A stretch of 64,000 nt of DNA from Oryzomonas japonica (lineage in GTDB: Bacteria; Desulfobacterota; Desulfuromonadia; Geobacterales; Pseudopelobacteraceae): NCBI RefSeq assembly GCF_008802365.1, contig NZ_VZQZ01000007.1, positions 123,269-187,268 of the forward strand, in the 5' to 3' direction. The position numbers were made by a program, and so were the translations under genes. Position 1 is the first letter of the stretch. Every line of letters begins with the position of its first letter. The notes below the pieces were generated by a model that worked only from the letters and a program-made list of their open reading frames with translations, had not been told where the DNA came from and made no database searches. This document shows positions 35,930 to 44,672 of this stretch, one piece after another.

Positions 35930-37132
35930 TCAGCTAGTGATAATTGCATGGGCCATGTCTGCGGCGTCACGCATCTCCCGGACGTCGTGTACCCGCACAA
36001 TGGAGGCCCCGTTGGCAACGGCCAGGGCAACGGTTGCGGCGGTGCCGACCATGCGTTCCCCGATTTCCCGCCCCAGCGTTTTCCCGATGAATGTTTTGCG
36101 GGATGTCCCCACCAGAAGCGGCAGGCCGAGGCTGGTGAACTCCCGCAGCCGCCGCAGGATTTCCAGGTTGCCGGCGGTATCCTTGGCGAAACCGATACCG
36201 GGGTCGATGACGATCCGTTCCCGTTCCACCCCGGCCGCAACGGCGCTGTCCACCGAGCTGCGCAGCCCGGCAATGACCTCGCCCAGCAGATCCGCGTAGT
36301 CGGTGCGGGTCTGCATCCTGTCGGGCGTGCCGCGGGTATGCTGCAGGACCACGCCGGCGCCGCTCTCCGCCGCCAAGGGCGCCATGGCGGGATCGAAGCA
36401 GAAGCCGCTGATGTCGTTGATGATGTCGGCCCCGGCGGCAAGTGCTCCCCGGGCCACCTCGCTCTTCCACGTGTCCACCGAAATGGGTCGGGTGAGCCTC
36501 CCGGCAAGGTGCTCGATGATCGGCGCGACCCGGCGCAACTCTTCTGCGGCCGGAACCGCAGGTGCGCCCGGCCGGGTGCTTTCCCCACCGATATCGATGA
36601 TGTCGGCCCCCTCGGCCTCCATCTCCAGAGCGCGTTCCACCGCCTTGTGCGGGTCGATGAAGCTGCCGCCGTCTGAAAAGGAATCGGGAGTTGCGTTGAG
36701 GATGCCCATGATGAGCGGGCGATCGAGCACTAAATCGTGCCGCGCCGTTTTCCACGTTTTCACGGCCGGAGAAACGTTTGTCAGGAGGGCGGTCAAGTCG
36801 CCCGCCAGATCGGCAAGGCCAAACGGCTGCTGGGCAAGTTTTTCGCAGAGCCTGCGGAGCTGTTTCTCCGTACCGATCAGGATGACGTCGGTTCGGTCGA
36901 TACTGCACGCCACCGTACCGCGGGCCACCGCGGCATCCCCCCCCAGGCCGAGCATCTCCTGTTTGAGGATGTTGGCCTGACGGCAGAGGAGCTTGCTCAG
37001 GTGCACGCAACGGGTCAACATCTTGGAGGACATCATGCCGATACCGCGCGGGTCGACGCCGATCCTTGCCAGTTCCCGTTCGGCTTCCTCCTGGGAGGTA
37101 ACGGCGAGGAGCCTGACCGTGAAGGCACTCAT
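35930..37132 (-). CDS. folP: Dihydropteroate synthase with N-terminal extension
   Basis: The protein has 400 residues. The C-terminal 270 form the normal TIM-barrel enzyme that joins p-aminobenzoate to dihydropterin pyrophosphate: MGILNATPDSFSDGG, IDIGGESTRPG, NDISGF and GTSRKTFIG are all present. About 130 N-terminal residues (SQEEAERELARIGVDPRG, LGGDAAVARGTVAC) are extra compared with the usual 270-290. The ATG at 37132 lies 1 nt after the ftsH stop; the frame is open upstream but inside ftsH. Confidence 0.93.
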   Translation of the reverse strand: MSAFTVRLLAVTSQEEAERELARIGVDPRGIGMMSSKMLTRCVHLSKLLCRQANILKQEMLGLGGDAAVARGTVACSIDRTDVILIGTEKQLRRLCEKLAQQPFGLADLAGDLTALLTNVSPAVKTWKTARHDLVLDRPLIMGILNATPDSFSDGGSFIDPHKAVERALEMEAEGADIIDIGGESTRPGAPAVPAAEELRRVAPIIEHLAGRLTRPISVDTWKSEVARGALAAGADIINDISGFCFDPAMAPLAAESGAGVVLQHTRGTPDRMQTRTDYADLLGEVIAGLRSSVDSAVAAGVERERIVIDPGIGFAKDTAGNLEILRRLREFTSLGLPLLVGTSRKTFIGKTLGREIGERMVGTAATVALAVANGASIVRVHDVREMRDAADMAHAIITS

Positions 37133-37133
37133 A

Positions 37134-39020
37134 TCAAGCCTTGAGATCGGTGGTGTGCTGCTGCTGTGCCAGTGCCGCCGCTTCTTCACCGGCCGTCTGT
37201 TTGCCGTCGCGGCCATAGATCGGTGTACCGGCTTCAATGATCTCGTCCACCTCGGCCCCGGTCAGGTTTTCCTTTTCGATCAGGCATTCTGAGAGGTTGT
37301 GCAGACTCTTGATATTTTCCTTGAGCAGGGTCAGGGCGCGTTCATAACCACCATCGACGATGCGCTTGATCTCGGTGTCGATCTCCACTGCGGTGGCTTC
37401 GCTGTAATTCTTGTGGGTGGACATCTCCCGGCCCAGGAAGATCTGTTCGTCTTTCTTGCCGAAGGAGAGCGGCCCCATCTTGTCGCTCATGCCCCATTCG
37501 CAGACCATCTTGCGGGCCATCTCGGTAGCCTGTTCGATATCGTTGCCGGCGCCGGTGGTAAAGGTATTGAAGATGAGGTCCTCGGCCGCCCGGCCGCCCA
37601 TCAGCACGGCAATGCGGGCCAGGAGCGCCTCCCGCGAGTAACTGTGCTTGTCCTCGATGGGGAGCTGCATGGTTACGCCCAAAGCGCGACCACGGGGGAT
37701 GATGGACACCTTGTGGACCGGATCGGTGCCCGGAACCAGCTTGGCCACCAGGGTATGGCCGGCTTCGTGGTAGGCGGTGCTCTTCTTCTCTTCGTCCGAG
37801 ATGACCATGCTGCGCCGTTCCACGCCCATGAGCACCTTGTCCTTGGCATTGTCGAAATCGATGGATTCCACAACGGCCTTGTCCACCCGCGCCGCCAGAA
37901 GCGCCGCCTCGTTGACCACGTTGGCCAGATCGGCCCCGGAGAAGCCGGGAGTGCCGCGGGCGATGACCGCCAGATCCACATCGGGCGAGAGTGGTACCTT
38001 CTTGGCGTGCACCTTGAGGATCATCTCGCGCCCCTTGACGTCGGGGCGGGGCACCACTACCTGGCGGTCGAAACGGCCGGGACGCAATAGGGCCGGATCG
38101 AGTACGTCGGGACGGTTCGTGGCTGCAATCAGGATGACACCTTCGTTGGACTCAAAGCCGTCCATCTCCACCAGTAACTGGTTGAGGGTCTGTTCGCGCT
38201 CGTCGTGGCCGCCGCCCAGGCCGGCTCCGCGGTGGCGGCCCACGGCGTCGATCTCATCGATGAAGATGATGCAGGGGGCGCTCTTTTTGCCCTGGAGGAA
38301 CAGGTCGCGCACCCGGCTGGCGCCGACGCCGACGAACATCTCTACGAAATCCGAGCCGGAGATGGAGAAGAAGGGGACGCCCGCCTCGCCGGCGATGGCC
38401 CGGGCCAGCAGGGTCTTGCCGGTGCCCGGAGGGCCCATCAGCAGCACCCCTTTGGGGATTCTGCCTCCCAGCTTGGTGAACTTCTTGGGGTCCTTCAAGA
38501 AGGCGATGATCTCGTTCAACTCCTCCTTGGCCTCTTCGATGCCGGCCACGTCCTCGAAGGTGATCTTGCCCTGGCTTTCCGTCAGGAGTTTTGCCCGGCT
38601 CTTGCCGAAGGACATGGCCTTGCCGCCGCCGACCTGCATCTGGCGCATGAAAAAGATCCAGATGCCCACCAGGAGCAGTAGCGGGAACCAGGAGATGAAG
38701 ATCGAGAACCAGGAAAATTTTTCCTCTTCCGGTTTGGCGATAATGGTGACCTTTTTATCCAGGAGTTTCTCGGTCAGGTCAGCGTCGGAGTAGGGTTTGT
38801 AGGTGCGGAACTCCTTGCCGTCCTTACCCTCGAATTTGCCGGTGATGTCGTTACCCTGGATGGTGACGGAGGTGATCTTGCCGGCATCCACCTGGGCGAT
38901 GAAATCGCTGAAATTGATCTTGTCAGCCGTCGGGCGCGGTTTGTTGAACATGTTGAAGAGCAGGATCATCATCAAGCTGATGACGAGCCAGAGTGCGAGA
39001 TTTTTATAAAATTGGTTCAC
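37134..39020 (-). CDS. ftsH: ATP-dependent zinc metalloprotease FtsH
   Basis: This 628-residue membrane AAA+ protease degrades misassembled membrane and regulatory proteins. Two transmembrane segments (about 8-25 and 104-122) flank a periplasmic domain. The AAA domain has Walker A GPPGTGKT and a second-region-of-homology Arg finger in RPGRFDRQ, and the zinc site is HEAGH. The C-terminus is Gln/Ala-rich. SPFH proteins such as the one at 24979 are typical partners. In related genomes it usually lies next to tilS; here a small plus-strand gene lies between. Confidence 0.97.
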   Translation of the reverse strand: MNQFYKNLALWLVISLMMILLFNMFNKPRPTADKINFSDFIAQVDAGKITSVTIQGNDITGKFEGKDGKEFRTYKPYSDADLTEKLLDKKVTIIAKPEEEKFSWFSIFISWFPLLLLVGIWIFFMRQMQVGGGKAMSFGKSRAKLLTESQGKITFEDVAGIEEAKEELNEIIAFLKDPKKFTKLGGRIPKGVLLMGPPGTGKTLLARAIAGEAGVPFFSISGSDFVEMFVGVGASRVRDLFLQGKKSAPCIIFIDEIDAVGRHRGAGLGGGHDEREQTLNQLLVEMDGFESNEGVILIAATNRPDVLDPALLRPGRFDRQVVVPRPDVKGREMILKVHAKKVPLSPDVDLAVIARGTPGFSGADLANVVNEAALLAARVDKAVVESIDFDNAKDKVLMGVERRSMVISDEEKKSTAYHEAGHTLVAKLVPGTDPVHKVSIIPRGRALGVTMQLPIEDKHSYSREALLARIAVLMGGRAAEDLIFNTFTTGAGNDIEQATEMARKMVCEWGMSDKMGPLSFGKKDEQIFLGREMSTHKNYSEATAVEIDTEIKRIVDGGYERALTLLKENIKSLHNLSECLIEKENLTGAEVDEIIEAGTPIYGRDGKQTAGEEAAALAQQQHTTDLKA

Positions 39021-39333
39021 GGTTACCCCCGTACCTGAATGTGCGAATCATTTTTGTGTAAATTGAAATTAAGTACCATAACAAGTGGCCATTGACAAGT
39101 TCAAACGACCGGTGACATGGTTTTAACAGGCGGTGGCGATTGCCCCCAAGAAAGATGGCACGGTTTTGGATTGATATTGAAAATCATTTACAACAAAGAT
39201 CGAATTGTAGTATTTTAAACAATAAATGAGCCGGCGAAAAGGATAGGGGATAATTCATATCATAATCCTGGCAACGGTTGGTGCACTAATCGGTAAGGAA
39301 CGTTTTCGGTTTTGCCTGATCAGGTGGTTCGTC
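39021..39333. other. 313-base divergent intergenic region
   Basis: This AT-rich gap lies between ftsH (minus) and the small secreted-protein gene (plus). A minus-strand TTGTCA with TACTTA at about 17 bp is a weak ftsH promoter candidate. On the plus strand TGGCACG occurs at 39156 but the -12 half is poor. No further genes are seen. Confidence 0.4.
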
Positions 39334-39660
39334 ATGAGAAAAGTATACACGATATTGTCGTTTGCGGCAGCGGCAATGGTTATGTCCGCACTGCCGGTTT
39401 TGGCTGAAGAAAGGGCGAAAGGGCACGATGAACGGTCCATGCAGAAGGATGAATGCCTGCTGGTCGCACGGTTGGACGTGGCGAATTGTCCGAATCAAGC
39501 CAATTCGCTCCAGGACAGAATTGAGCGGCTGGGCCGGGAAATCGCAAAAGGAACGGTTGTCTATACCCCTCAAGAATTGAAGAGCCTTCGAAGTGAGCGG
39601 GACCAAGTGCAAAAGATCAAGAACTACATGAACAATAACGAACCGTCAGATTCAATTTGA
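39334..39660 (+). CDS. Small secreted protein
   Basis: The protein has 108 residues. The signal peptide ends near residue 24 (LPVLAEE). The mature part is charged with two Cys (DECLLVARLDVANCPNQ) and a predicted helical hairpin (QDRIERLGREIAKG, QELKSLRSERDQVQKIK). I do not recognise the family. AGGTGG lies about 8 nt upstream of the ATG. It stands alone, in opposite orientation to tilS and ftsH. Confidence 0.7.
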   Translation: MRKVYTILSFAAAAMVMSALPVLAEERAKGHDERSMQKDECLLVARLDVANCPNQANSLQDRIERLGREIAKGTVVYTPQELKSLRSERDQVQKIKNYMNNNEPSDSI

Positions 39661-39702
39661 TTCCAGTAATCATGAGCATGAGAACTGAAAAGGCGGGCCG
39701 GT

Positions 39703-39749
39703 GAGCCGTGATGCCGGCCTCTGCAAAGCGGTGCATGGCATCACGGCTC
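39703..39749. terminator. Inverted repeat between convergent genes
   Basis: GAGCCGTGATGCC (39703-39715) is exactly complementary to GGCATCACGGCTC (39737-39749), with a 21-nt loop. It covers the tilS stop codon and follows the small secreted-protein gene. There is no T-run, so termination is plausible but not certain. Confidence 0.5.
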
Positions 39750-41147
39750 CGAGAAAACCGCCCTGATGGCACGGGTGGAGGTGCCGTCGAGGCGGGCAAG
39801 CTGAGAGGTGCGCAGGCCGCAGACCCAGATCAGGACGTCGCCGCAGAAGAGCAAGGGGACGGCGCATCGCTTGGAGCGGGGGACCTTGGCGTCGATGAAA
39901 AGCTCCTTGACCTTTTTGCTGCCGGTCATGCCGAAGGGGGTGATTCGGTCACCGTTCCGGAACATGCGCACGCGCCAGGGAAAGGGGACGCGGTCCGGAT
40001 CGAAGAGGGCGGTGCTGGCTGTGAGCGGTTCGACGCCGGTCGGCGCGGCAACAGGGCTCAGCGTCAGGGTTGCTCCGCCGGGAAGCCGGTACTGTCCGGC
40101 GCCCGTGATCTCCAGTTCAACGGCGATTGCCGGTGGCGACGGTTCGGATACGGTTCTGCGCCGTAAGAACAGCGTGTCGTACTCGCGCACGGCGGTGATG
40201 CCTTGGGGCAGGTTCAGGGTCGCATTGGGCTGGGATGACTCCAATAGGTGCTCAAGGGCGGCGATATGCCGATTCGAAAAGTGGTTCAAATTACCGGCCT
40301 GGCGTTCCAGCAGCAGGCGGAAAAACCTGCGACGCAGTGCCGGCGGTTGCTCCGACAGGGTTGAGACCGGGCAGGCGAGCGTATCGTCATCGGCGGCACA
40401 GGTCTGGGCGACAATCGCACTCGTGAGTTGATTAAGGAGCGCATGCTCATCCGACAGCACGGCGGCGGTTGCGGCCAGGCGTTCCCGGATGGCCGGGTTG
40501 TACTCTTCCAGCATGGGGAGCAGTTCATGGCGGATGCGATTGCGCAGAAATGTTGTGTCCCGGTTGCTGGCGTCTTCGCGCCACGTGAGGCCTCGCTCCG
40601 TCAGGTAGGCCACGAGTTCGGCCCGGCTGAGCCCCAGCAGGGGACGGATGAAGCCTCGACCGTTCCGGTAGGACATACCGGCCAGGCCGCCCGGGCCTGC
40701 TCCCCTCAGGAGGCGCATCAAAACCGTCTCGGCTTGGTCGTCGGCGTGATGCGCCAGCGCGACCGCCGTTGCCTGCCATGAGTGGCGAAGTTCGTCGAGA
40801 AAGGCGATGCGCGCCCGTCGGCCCGCATCTTCGAGGTTGAGTTGTTCCCTTTGGGAATATTCTTTCACATCCACCCGGCGGCATTCCAGGGGAATGCGGT
40901 ACCGGGCGGCAAGGGAACGGACGAATTCCTCATCCCGGTCCGATTCCGGGCCGCGCAGGCAATGGTTCAGGTGGGCCGCCACGAGCCGTGGCGAAAGCCC
41001 CGGCAGACGGGAAAGCAGGTCAAGCAGGGCAGTGGAATCGGCCCCGCCCGAGAGGGCTACGATGATGGTATCGCCCGGCTCAAAAAGCCGCTGCTCGCGG
41101 ATGGTGCGGGCGACCCGTGGGGGGAGCATGGCGGAGATATCGGTCAT
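39741..41147 (-). CDS. tilS: tRNA(Ile)-lysidine synthase
   Basis: This 468-residue enzyme modifies C34 of tRNA-Ile(CAU) to lysidine so that it reads AUA. The PP-loop is VALSGGADSTALLDLL (about 31-46), followed by HLNHCLRG and ALAHHADDQAETVLMRLLRG. The C-terminal substrate-binding domain (about 370-460) ends near GLRTSQLARLDGTSTRA. The ATG overlaps the stop of a 23-codon upstream ORF (ATGA) and has little ribosome binding site of its own, suggesting translational coupling. Confidence 0.95.
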   Translation of the reverse strand: MTDISAMLPPRVARTIREQRLFEPGDTIIVALSGGADSTALLDLLSRLPGLSPRLVAAHLNHCLRGPESDRDEEFVRSLAARYRIPLECRRVDVKEYSQREQLNLEDAGRRARIAFLDELRHSWQATAVALAHHADDQAETVLMRLLRGAGPGGLAGMSYRNGRGFIRPLLGLSRAELVAYLTERGLTWREDASNRDTTFLRNRIRHELLPMLEEYNPAIRERLAATAAVLSDEHALLNQLTSAIVAQTCAADDDTLACPVSTLSEQPPALRRRFFRLLLERQAGNLNHFSNRHIAALEHLLESSQPNATLNLPQGITAVREYDTLFLRRRTVSEPSPPAIAVELEITGAGQYRLPGGATLTLSPVAAPTGVEPLTASTALFDPDRVPFPWRVRMFRNGDRITPFGMTGSKKVKELFIDAKVPRSKRCAVPLLFCGDVLIWVCGLRTSQLARLDGTSTRAIRAVFSEP

Positions 41148-41215
41148 TTTTTCTCGATCAGGGCAATGATGTCGGGTACGATCTGTTGCATGGCGCCTTG
41201 CAGCGATTGGAGCAT
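41144..41215 (-). CDS. 23-residue ORF coupled to tilS
   Basis: A short frame, beginning MLQSLQGAMQQIVPDIIALI, starts at 41215 with AAGGAAGG four nt upstream and ends in AAAAAATGA, whose ATG starts tilS. The strong site here and the weak site at tilS suggest that ribosomes reach tilS through this frame. The peptide looks like one amphipathic helix. It could be a leader peptide or the true start of expression for tilS. Confidence 0.5.
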   Translation of the reverse strand: MLQSLQGAMQQIVPDIIALIEKK

Positions 41216-41232
41216 GATCCTTCCTTTAACGC

Positions 41233-41263
41233 CATTGAGTTGGCTCAATGAGTTGTTACTATA
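41233..41263 (-). promoter_or_regulatory. tilS promoter -10 and adjacent palindrome
   Basis: On the minus strand TATAGT (41258-41263) is a good -10; TTACTT lies 16 bp upstream as a modest -35. The perfect dyad CATTGAG-TTGG-CTCAATG (41233-41250) begins 7 bp after the -10, where a repressor site or a 5' UTR hairpin would be expected. Confidence 0.45.
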
Positions 41264-41304
41264 CCAAAAAACACCGGGGAAGTAATCCTGCTAAATTAGT
41301 CTGC

Positions 41305-41333
41305 TTGTATTGCGCTGTAGCTGGGTGTAATAT
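41305..41333 (+). promoter_or_regulatory. Sigma-70 promoter
   Basis: TTGTAT (41305-41310) and TAATAT (41328-41333) are separated by 17 bp, 28 bp upstream of the ATG at 41362. Confidence 0.65.
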
Positions 41334-41361
41334 AACAAAAATTAATTAAAAGGGCTGCAAA

Positions 41362-41637
41362 ATGAAATTATCGACAGGTACAGTCGCACAACCAGCGTCG
41401 CAGTTGGTATCCCGTCAACTCGCAGAGCGCCCGGCCACGAATGAAGCGGCTGCGGTCAAGCATGCTGTTGCCGCCAACCGACCACAGGTCTTGCCTGACG
41501 ATATTGTTACCCTCTCCACCTCCCAGAAGGACTCCCCCCCAAAAATGAAGGCCTCGCAGCCGGTGAACAGTGAGGAAAAACAGGCGCTCTTGCAGCCGCC
41601 AGGTTCTCCCTGGGGCGGCTTTTCGGTGTACGGGTAG
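41362..41637 (+). CDS. Small hydrophilic protein of unknown function
   Basis: This 91-residue protein is not recognised. It has no signal peptide or membrane segment, is rich in Ala, Gln, Pro and Ser, and looks disordered (MKLSTGTVAQPASQLVSRQL, LPDDIVTLSTSQKDSPPKMK). The shape recalls small flagellar or secretion-associated proteins but no family match is claimed. It has its own good promoter, AAGGG upstream of the ATG and a terminator downstream. Confidence 0.6.
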   Translation: MKLSTGTVAQPASQLVSRQLAERPATNEAAAVKHAVAANRPQVLPDDIVTLSTSQKDSPPKMKASQPVNSEEKQALLQPPGSPWGGFSVYG

Positions 41638-41715
41638 TTTTTTGAGAAAAATGATGTGATTTTCCGGTCGGCCGGTCAATTCAAGCCTGGTAGGTACGGT
41701 TGTTGCTAGATATTT

Positions 41716-41737
41716 ACCCGTTGAACGCGGGTTTTTT
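41716..41737 (+). terminator. Intrinsic terminator
   Basis: ACCCG and CGGGT pair around TTGAACG and run straight into TTTTTT. It ends the unit at 41362-41637. Confidence 0.65.
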
Positions 41738-41770
41738 AGTGCCCGTAGTGTCCAAGGGGAGAAATGTGAC

Positions 41771-42286
41771 ATGGAGTTGGCCTGTAACCACCCCCCGGCG
41801 GTCTCACTGCTGATAATCGGGGACGACGATATCTCCCGCGACATCCTCGCGGCCATAATCCCGAAGAAATTTCCCTGTGTCGTCGTTAACTCGGCTGCCA
41901 ATAGCGAGGCGGGGCTGAGTCTCATGGGGGGATGCCCGCCGGATATCGTTATCACGGATATCACCATGCCGGGAGGGGGAGGCGTTCGGATGGCGGATCA
42001 AATCCCTTCCGTCAAACCCGCTACGAAGCATATCGTAATTACTGCCGATACCGAAAGGTCGGTCTCGGAAGACTCCGGCGTTTCAGGCGTAACGATCAGC
42101 CACTATCTCTTCAAGCCGGTCCGTTACCAGGATCTCTTTGCCGCTGTAGGACAATGTATTGACCTGGTTACAGAAGAACGGCTTGACGCTGCCGGTATGT
42201 CAGGAGTCCTTGCGGACGAGCATGTTGAAGACGAAGCTGAACAGGCTGAACAGCAGTGCGGCCACGAAGGCGGTGGTAAAGCCTGA
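41771..42286 (+). CDS. Single-domain response regulator
   Basis: This 171-residue receiver has the acidic patch in IIGDDDIS, the phosphoacceptor Asp in IVITDITMPG (about 62), Thr in IVITADT and Lys in YLFKPVR. No output domain follows. The last 29 codons (acidic, DEHVEDEAEQAEQQ) run antisense into the 3' end of the yvlD-like gene, a tail-to-tail overlap of 87 nt. GGGGAG lies 9 nt before the ATG. No kinase is adjacent. Confidence 0.8.
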   Translation: MELACNHPPAVSLLIIGDDDISRDILAAIIPKKFPCVVVNSAANSEAGLSLMGGCPPDIVITDITMPGGGGVRMADQIPSVKPATKHIVITADTERSVSEDSGVSGVTISHYLFKPVRYQDLFAAVGQCIDLVTEERLDAAGMSGVLADEHVEDEAEQAEQQCGHEGGGKA

Positions 42287-42547
42287 GACCCTGAAGCCGT
42301 GGACCAATGTCGCGGCCAGATAAAACATCAGCCCATTGATTACCAGGGTAAAGAGCCCCAAGGTCAGCACGGTTACCGGGAGGGTCAGCAGGACAATGAC
42401 CGGCCGCAGGAAAGCGTTCAATAAGCCGATCACCAGCGCTCCCACCAACAGATCCTGGAAGCGGTCGATCTGAATCCCCGGAATCAGTTTCATAACTAGA
42501 AAGAGAGCAAAGGCGTTCAATACCCATTTTAGGACGAGTCGTGTCAT
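42200..42547 (-). CDS. YvlD-like four-helix membrane protein
   Basis: This 115-residue protein has four hydrophobic segments (about 8-24, 32-50, 56-76, 85-108) and the family text IPGIQIDRFQDLLVGALVIGLLNAFLRPVI. The family is often labelled phage holin or DUF360 but is chromosomal and widespread; there is no phage context here. The ATG at 42547 has GGAGG upstream. It is the last gene of the glgP-rarA-pfkA-corA unit. Confidence 0.85.
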   Translation of the reverse strand: MTRLVLKWVLNAFALFLVMKLIPGIQIDRFQDLLVGALVIGLLNAFLRPVIVLLTLPVTVLTLGLFTLVINGLMFYLAATLVHGFRVSGFTTAFVAALLFSLFSFVFNMLVRKDS

Positions 42548-42578
42548 AGTTTCCTCCGGCAGTTTTTCGATGACCTGC

Positions 42579-43652
42579 TCATAACCACCGTTTTCGTTTG
42601 AAATAGAGAGCCATTGCCGCGGCAATGGCCAGCATCGCTCCCCAGATGATGAAATAGCCGTAACGCCATTCCAACTCGGGTATATACTTGAAGTTCATGC
42701 CGTACACGCCGACTATGAAGGTCAGCGGCAGAAAGATGGTGCCGACGACGGTTAGAAACTTCATGATCTCGTTCGTGCGGTTGCTCATGCTGGACAGGTA
42801 CAGGTCCAGCATGCCGGACAACAGGTCGCGGAAGGTCTCTACGCCGTCGATAACCTGGATGGTGTGATCGTAGGTGTCGCGGAAGAAGATCCGCGACGTC
42901 GCGCTGATCAGGGGCGATTCGCCCCGTTCCAGGGCTGCGGTGACCTCGCGCAGCGGCCAGACCCCCTTGCGCATGAAGATGATCTCCCGCTTGAGGGCGA
43001 TGATCCTTTTGAGAATCTCCTGGGTCGGCCCCTGGGCCAACTCTTCCTCGAGATCCTCCATGAGTTCCCCCATCCCCTCCAGTACGGTAAAGTAGTTGTC
43101 GACAATGGCGTCGATCAGGCCGTAGGCCAGATAGTCGGCACCCATGGTCCTGATGCGGCCCCGGCCGCTGCGGATCCGCTCCCGCACCGGTTCGAAGGCG
43201 TCCCCGGCGGTCCCTGCCTGGAACGACAGCAGGTAGTTCGGCCCGACGATCATGCTGACCTGTTCGGTTTCTATGCCCTGTTCCGGCGTGAAGCTGATCA
43301 TGCGGGCGACGATGAATATGTAGTCGCCGTAATCCTCGATCTTGGGGCGCTGGGTCGTATTGACGATATCTTCCAGCACGAGCGGGTGCAGATGATAGCA
43401 TTCGCCGAAACGCCGGATCAACTCCACATCCTGGAGCCCCTCCAGATTGACCCAGGTAATGGCCGGTCTGGGGGGGGGCTGGATGCATTGATCGAATCCC
43501 TCGGGGCGAAATTCTTTGACAGTGTCCGGCGTATAGACGGTCACGTCGATGGCGGCGCCGCCGCTGCGAGCCGTGCCGATGTGGACCAGGGTGCCGGGAG
43601 GAAGACCGGCCTTGCGGGACTGCCCGTTGTAGAACCTGCGTTTGCGCGCCAT
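42579..43652 (-). CDS. corA: CorA-family magnesium/cobalt transporter
   Basis: This 357-residue protein has a large cytoplasmic funnel domain and two C-terminal membrane segments. The signature GMN is in VGVYGMNFKYIPELEW. RMISFTPEQGIETEQVSMIVG and LTFIVG are also family-like. It starts 1 nt after the pfkA stop, so the two are co-translated. It supplies Mg2+ and possibly Co2+ or Ni2+. Confidence 0.95.
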   Translation of the reverse strand: MARKRRFYNGQSRKAGLPPGTLVHIGTARSGGAAIDVTVYTPDTVKEFRPEGFDQCIQPPPRPAITWVNLEGLQDVELIRRFGECYHLHPLVLEDIVNTTQRPKIEDYGDYIFIVARMISFTPEQGIETEQVSMIVGPNYLLSFQAGTAGDAFEPVRERIRSGRGRIRTMGADYLAYGLIDAIVDNYFTVLEGMGELMEDLEEELAQGPTQEILKRIIALKREIIFMRKGVWPLREVTAALERGESPLISATSRIFFRDTYDHTIQVIDGVETFRDLLSGMLDLYLSSMSNRTNEIMKFLTVVGTIFLPLTFIVGVYGMNFKYIPELEWRYGYFIIWGAMLAIAAAMALYFKRKRWL

Positions 43653-43653
43653 C

Positions 43654-44616
43654 TCAGATCCCCAGGATGCCGGCCATGTGCACCAATTCGTTGTTCAGCT
43701 TTTTCTGGCCTCCCTTGACCACCATCTCCAGCAGCGTGGTGGTCAAGGAATTGATCGACAGGCCGAGCATAACCCCTTTTGTCCCGGAGAGCAACAGCTC
43801 CACCGCTTTCAAGCCGAAGCGGCTTCCCAGCAGACGGTCGAAGACCGTGGGCGCGCCGCCCCGCTGGTAGTGCCCCAACACGGTCACCCTGGTCTCGAAG
43901 CCGGCGCAGTCCTTGATGCTGTCGGCGATCTCCTGGGCGTGCCCGGCACCTTCGGCCATGATGATCAAGGCATTGGTGCGCCCTTCTTCGTAGCGCCGCC
44001 GCAACTGATGGCACATTTCCGCAAGGTCGAATTCCACCTCAGGCACAATGGCAAATTCCGCGCCGGTGGCAATGGCCGAGGTCGATGCCAGGTAGCCGGA
44101 GTTTCGTCCCATAACCTCTACGATAAAGGCCCGGTCGTGGGAACTGGCGGTGTCCTTGATACAGTCCACCGCGTAGATGATGTTGTTCAGCGCCGTATCC
44201 ACCCCCAGCGCCATGTCGGTGTACGGGATGTCGTTGTCGATGCTGGCCGGGATGCCGATTACCGGAAAACCGAGCAGGTCGAGAGCGCGGGCACCGTTGA
44301 GGGAACCGTCGCCGCCGATGACAATCAAACCATCGACTTTTTCCTGCAACAGATTGTCCAGTGCCTTGCGGCGTCCCTCCTCAGTGCGGAATTCCTGGGA
44401 CCGGGCCGACTGCAGGAAGGTCCCCCCCCGTTGGAGCACCCCCGAAACAGCTCTGCTCGTAAGGTCCAGATAGTCGTTCTTCAAGAGGCCGGCAAATCCT
44501 TTGCGGTAGCCGATCATTTCCACATTATTGGCGATGGCGGTGCGGGCCGCGGCGCGGATCACGGCGTTCATGCCGGAACAGTCGCCGCCGCTGGTAAGTA
44601 TGGCGAGTCGTTTCAT
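43654..44616 (-). CDS. pfkA: ATP-dependent 6-phosphofructokinase
   Basis: This 320-residue enzyme of the bacterial allosteric type has GGDCSGMNAVIR at the N-terminus, GGDGSLNGA at the ATP site, and EVMGRNSGYLA and GHYQRGG in the substrate site. The catalytic loop reads GIPASIDNDI, where the usual text is GTIDND, so the threonine is replaced by serine while both Asp remain. AAGGAG precedes the ATG. Its neighbours, glycogen phosphorylase and rarA, make a glycogen-to-glycolysis link likely. Confidence 0.94.
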   Translation of the reverse strand: MKRLAILTSGGDCSGMNAVIRAAARTAIANNVEMIGYRKGFAGLLKNDYLDLTSRAVSGVLQRGGTFLQSARSQEFRTEEGRRKALDNLLQEKVDGLIVIGGDGSLNGARALDLLGFPVIGIPASIDNDIPYTDMALGVDTALNNIIYAVDCIKDTASSHDRAFIVEVMGRNSGYLASTSAIATGAEFAIVPEVEFDLAEMCHQLRRRYEEGRTNALIIMAEGAGHAQEIADSIKDCAGFETRVTVLGHYQRGGAPTVFDRLLGSRFGLKAVELLLSGTKGVMLGLSINSLTTTLLEMVVKGGQKKLNNELVHMAGILGI

Positions 44617-44672
44617 GAGCAGGTATCTCCTTGATAGGCTTCACCCCTTGGGCAAAGGGGGAAATGCATTTT

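Noticed and set aside
39156-39171. Sigma-54 promoter before the small secreted-protein gene
   Set aside because: The -24 TGGCACG is good but the -12 position reads TGGAT, and it lies 178 bp from the start codon.
42200-42547. Phage holin as a sign of prophage
   Set aside because: The YvlD/DUF360 family is chromosomal; no other phage gene is nearby.
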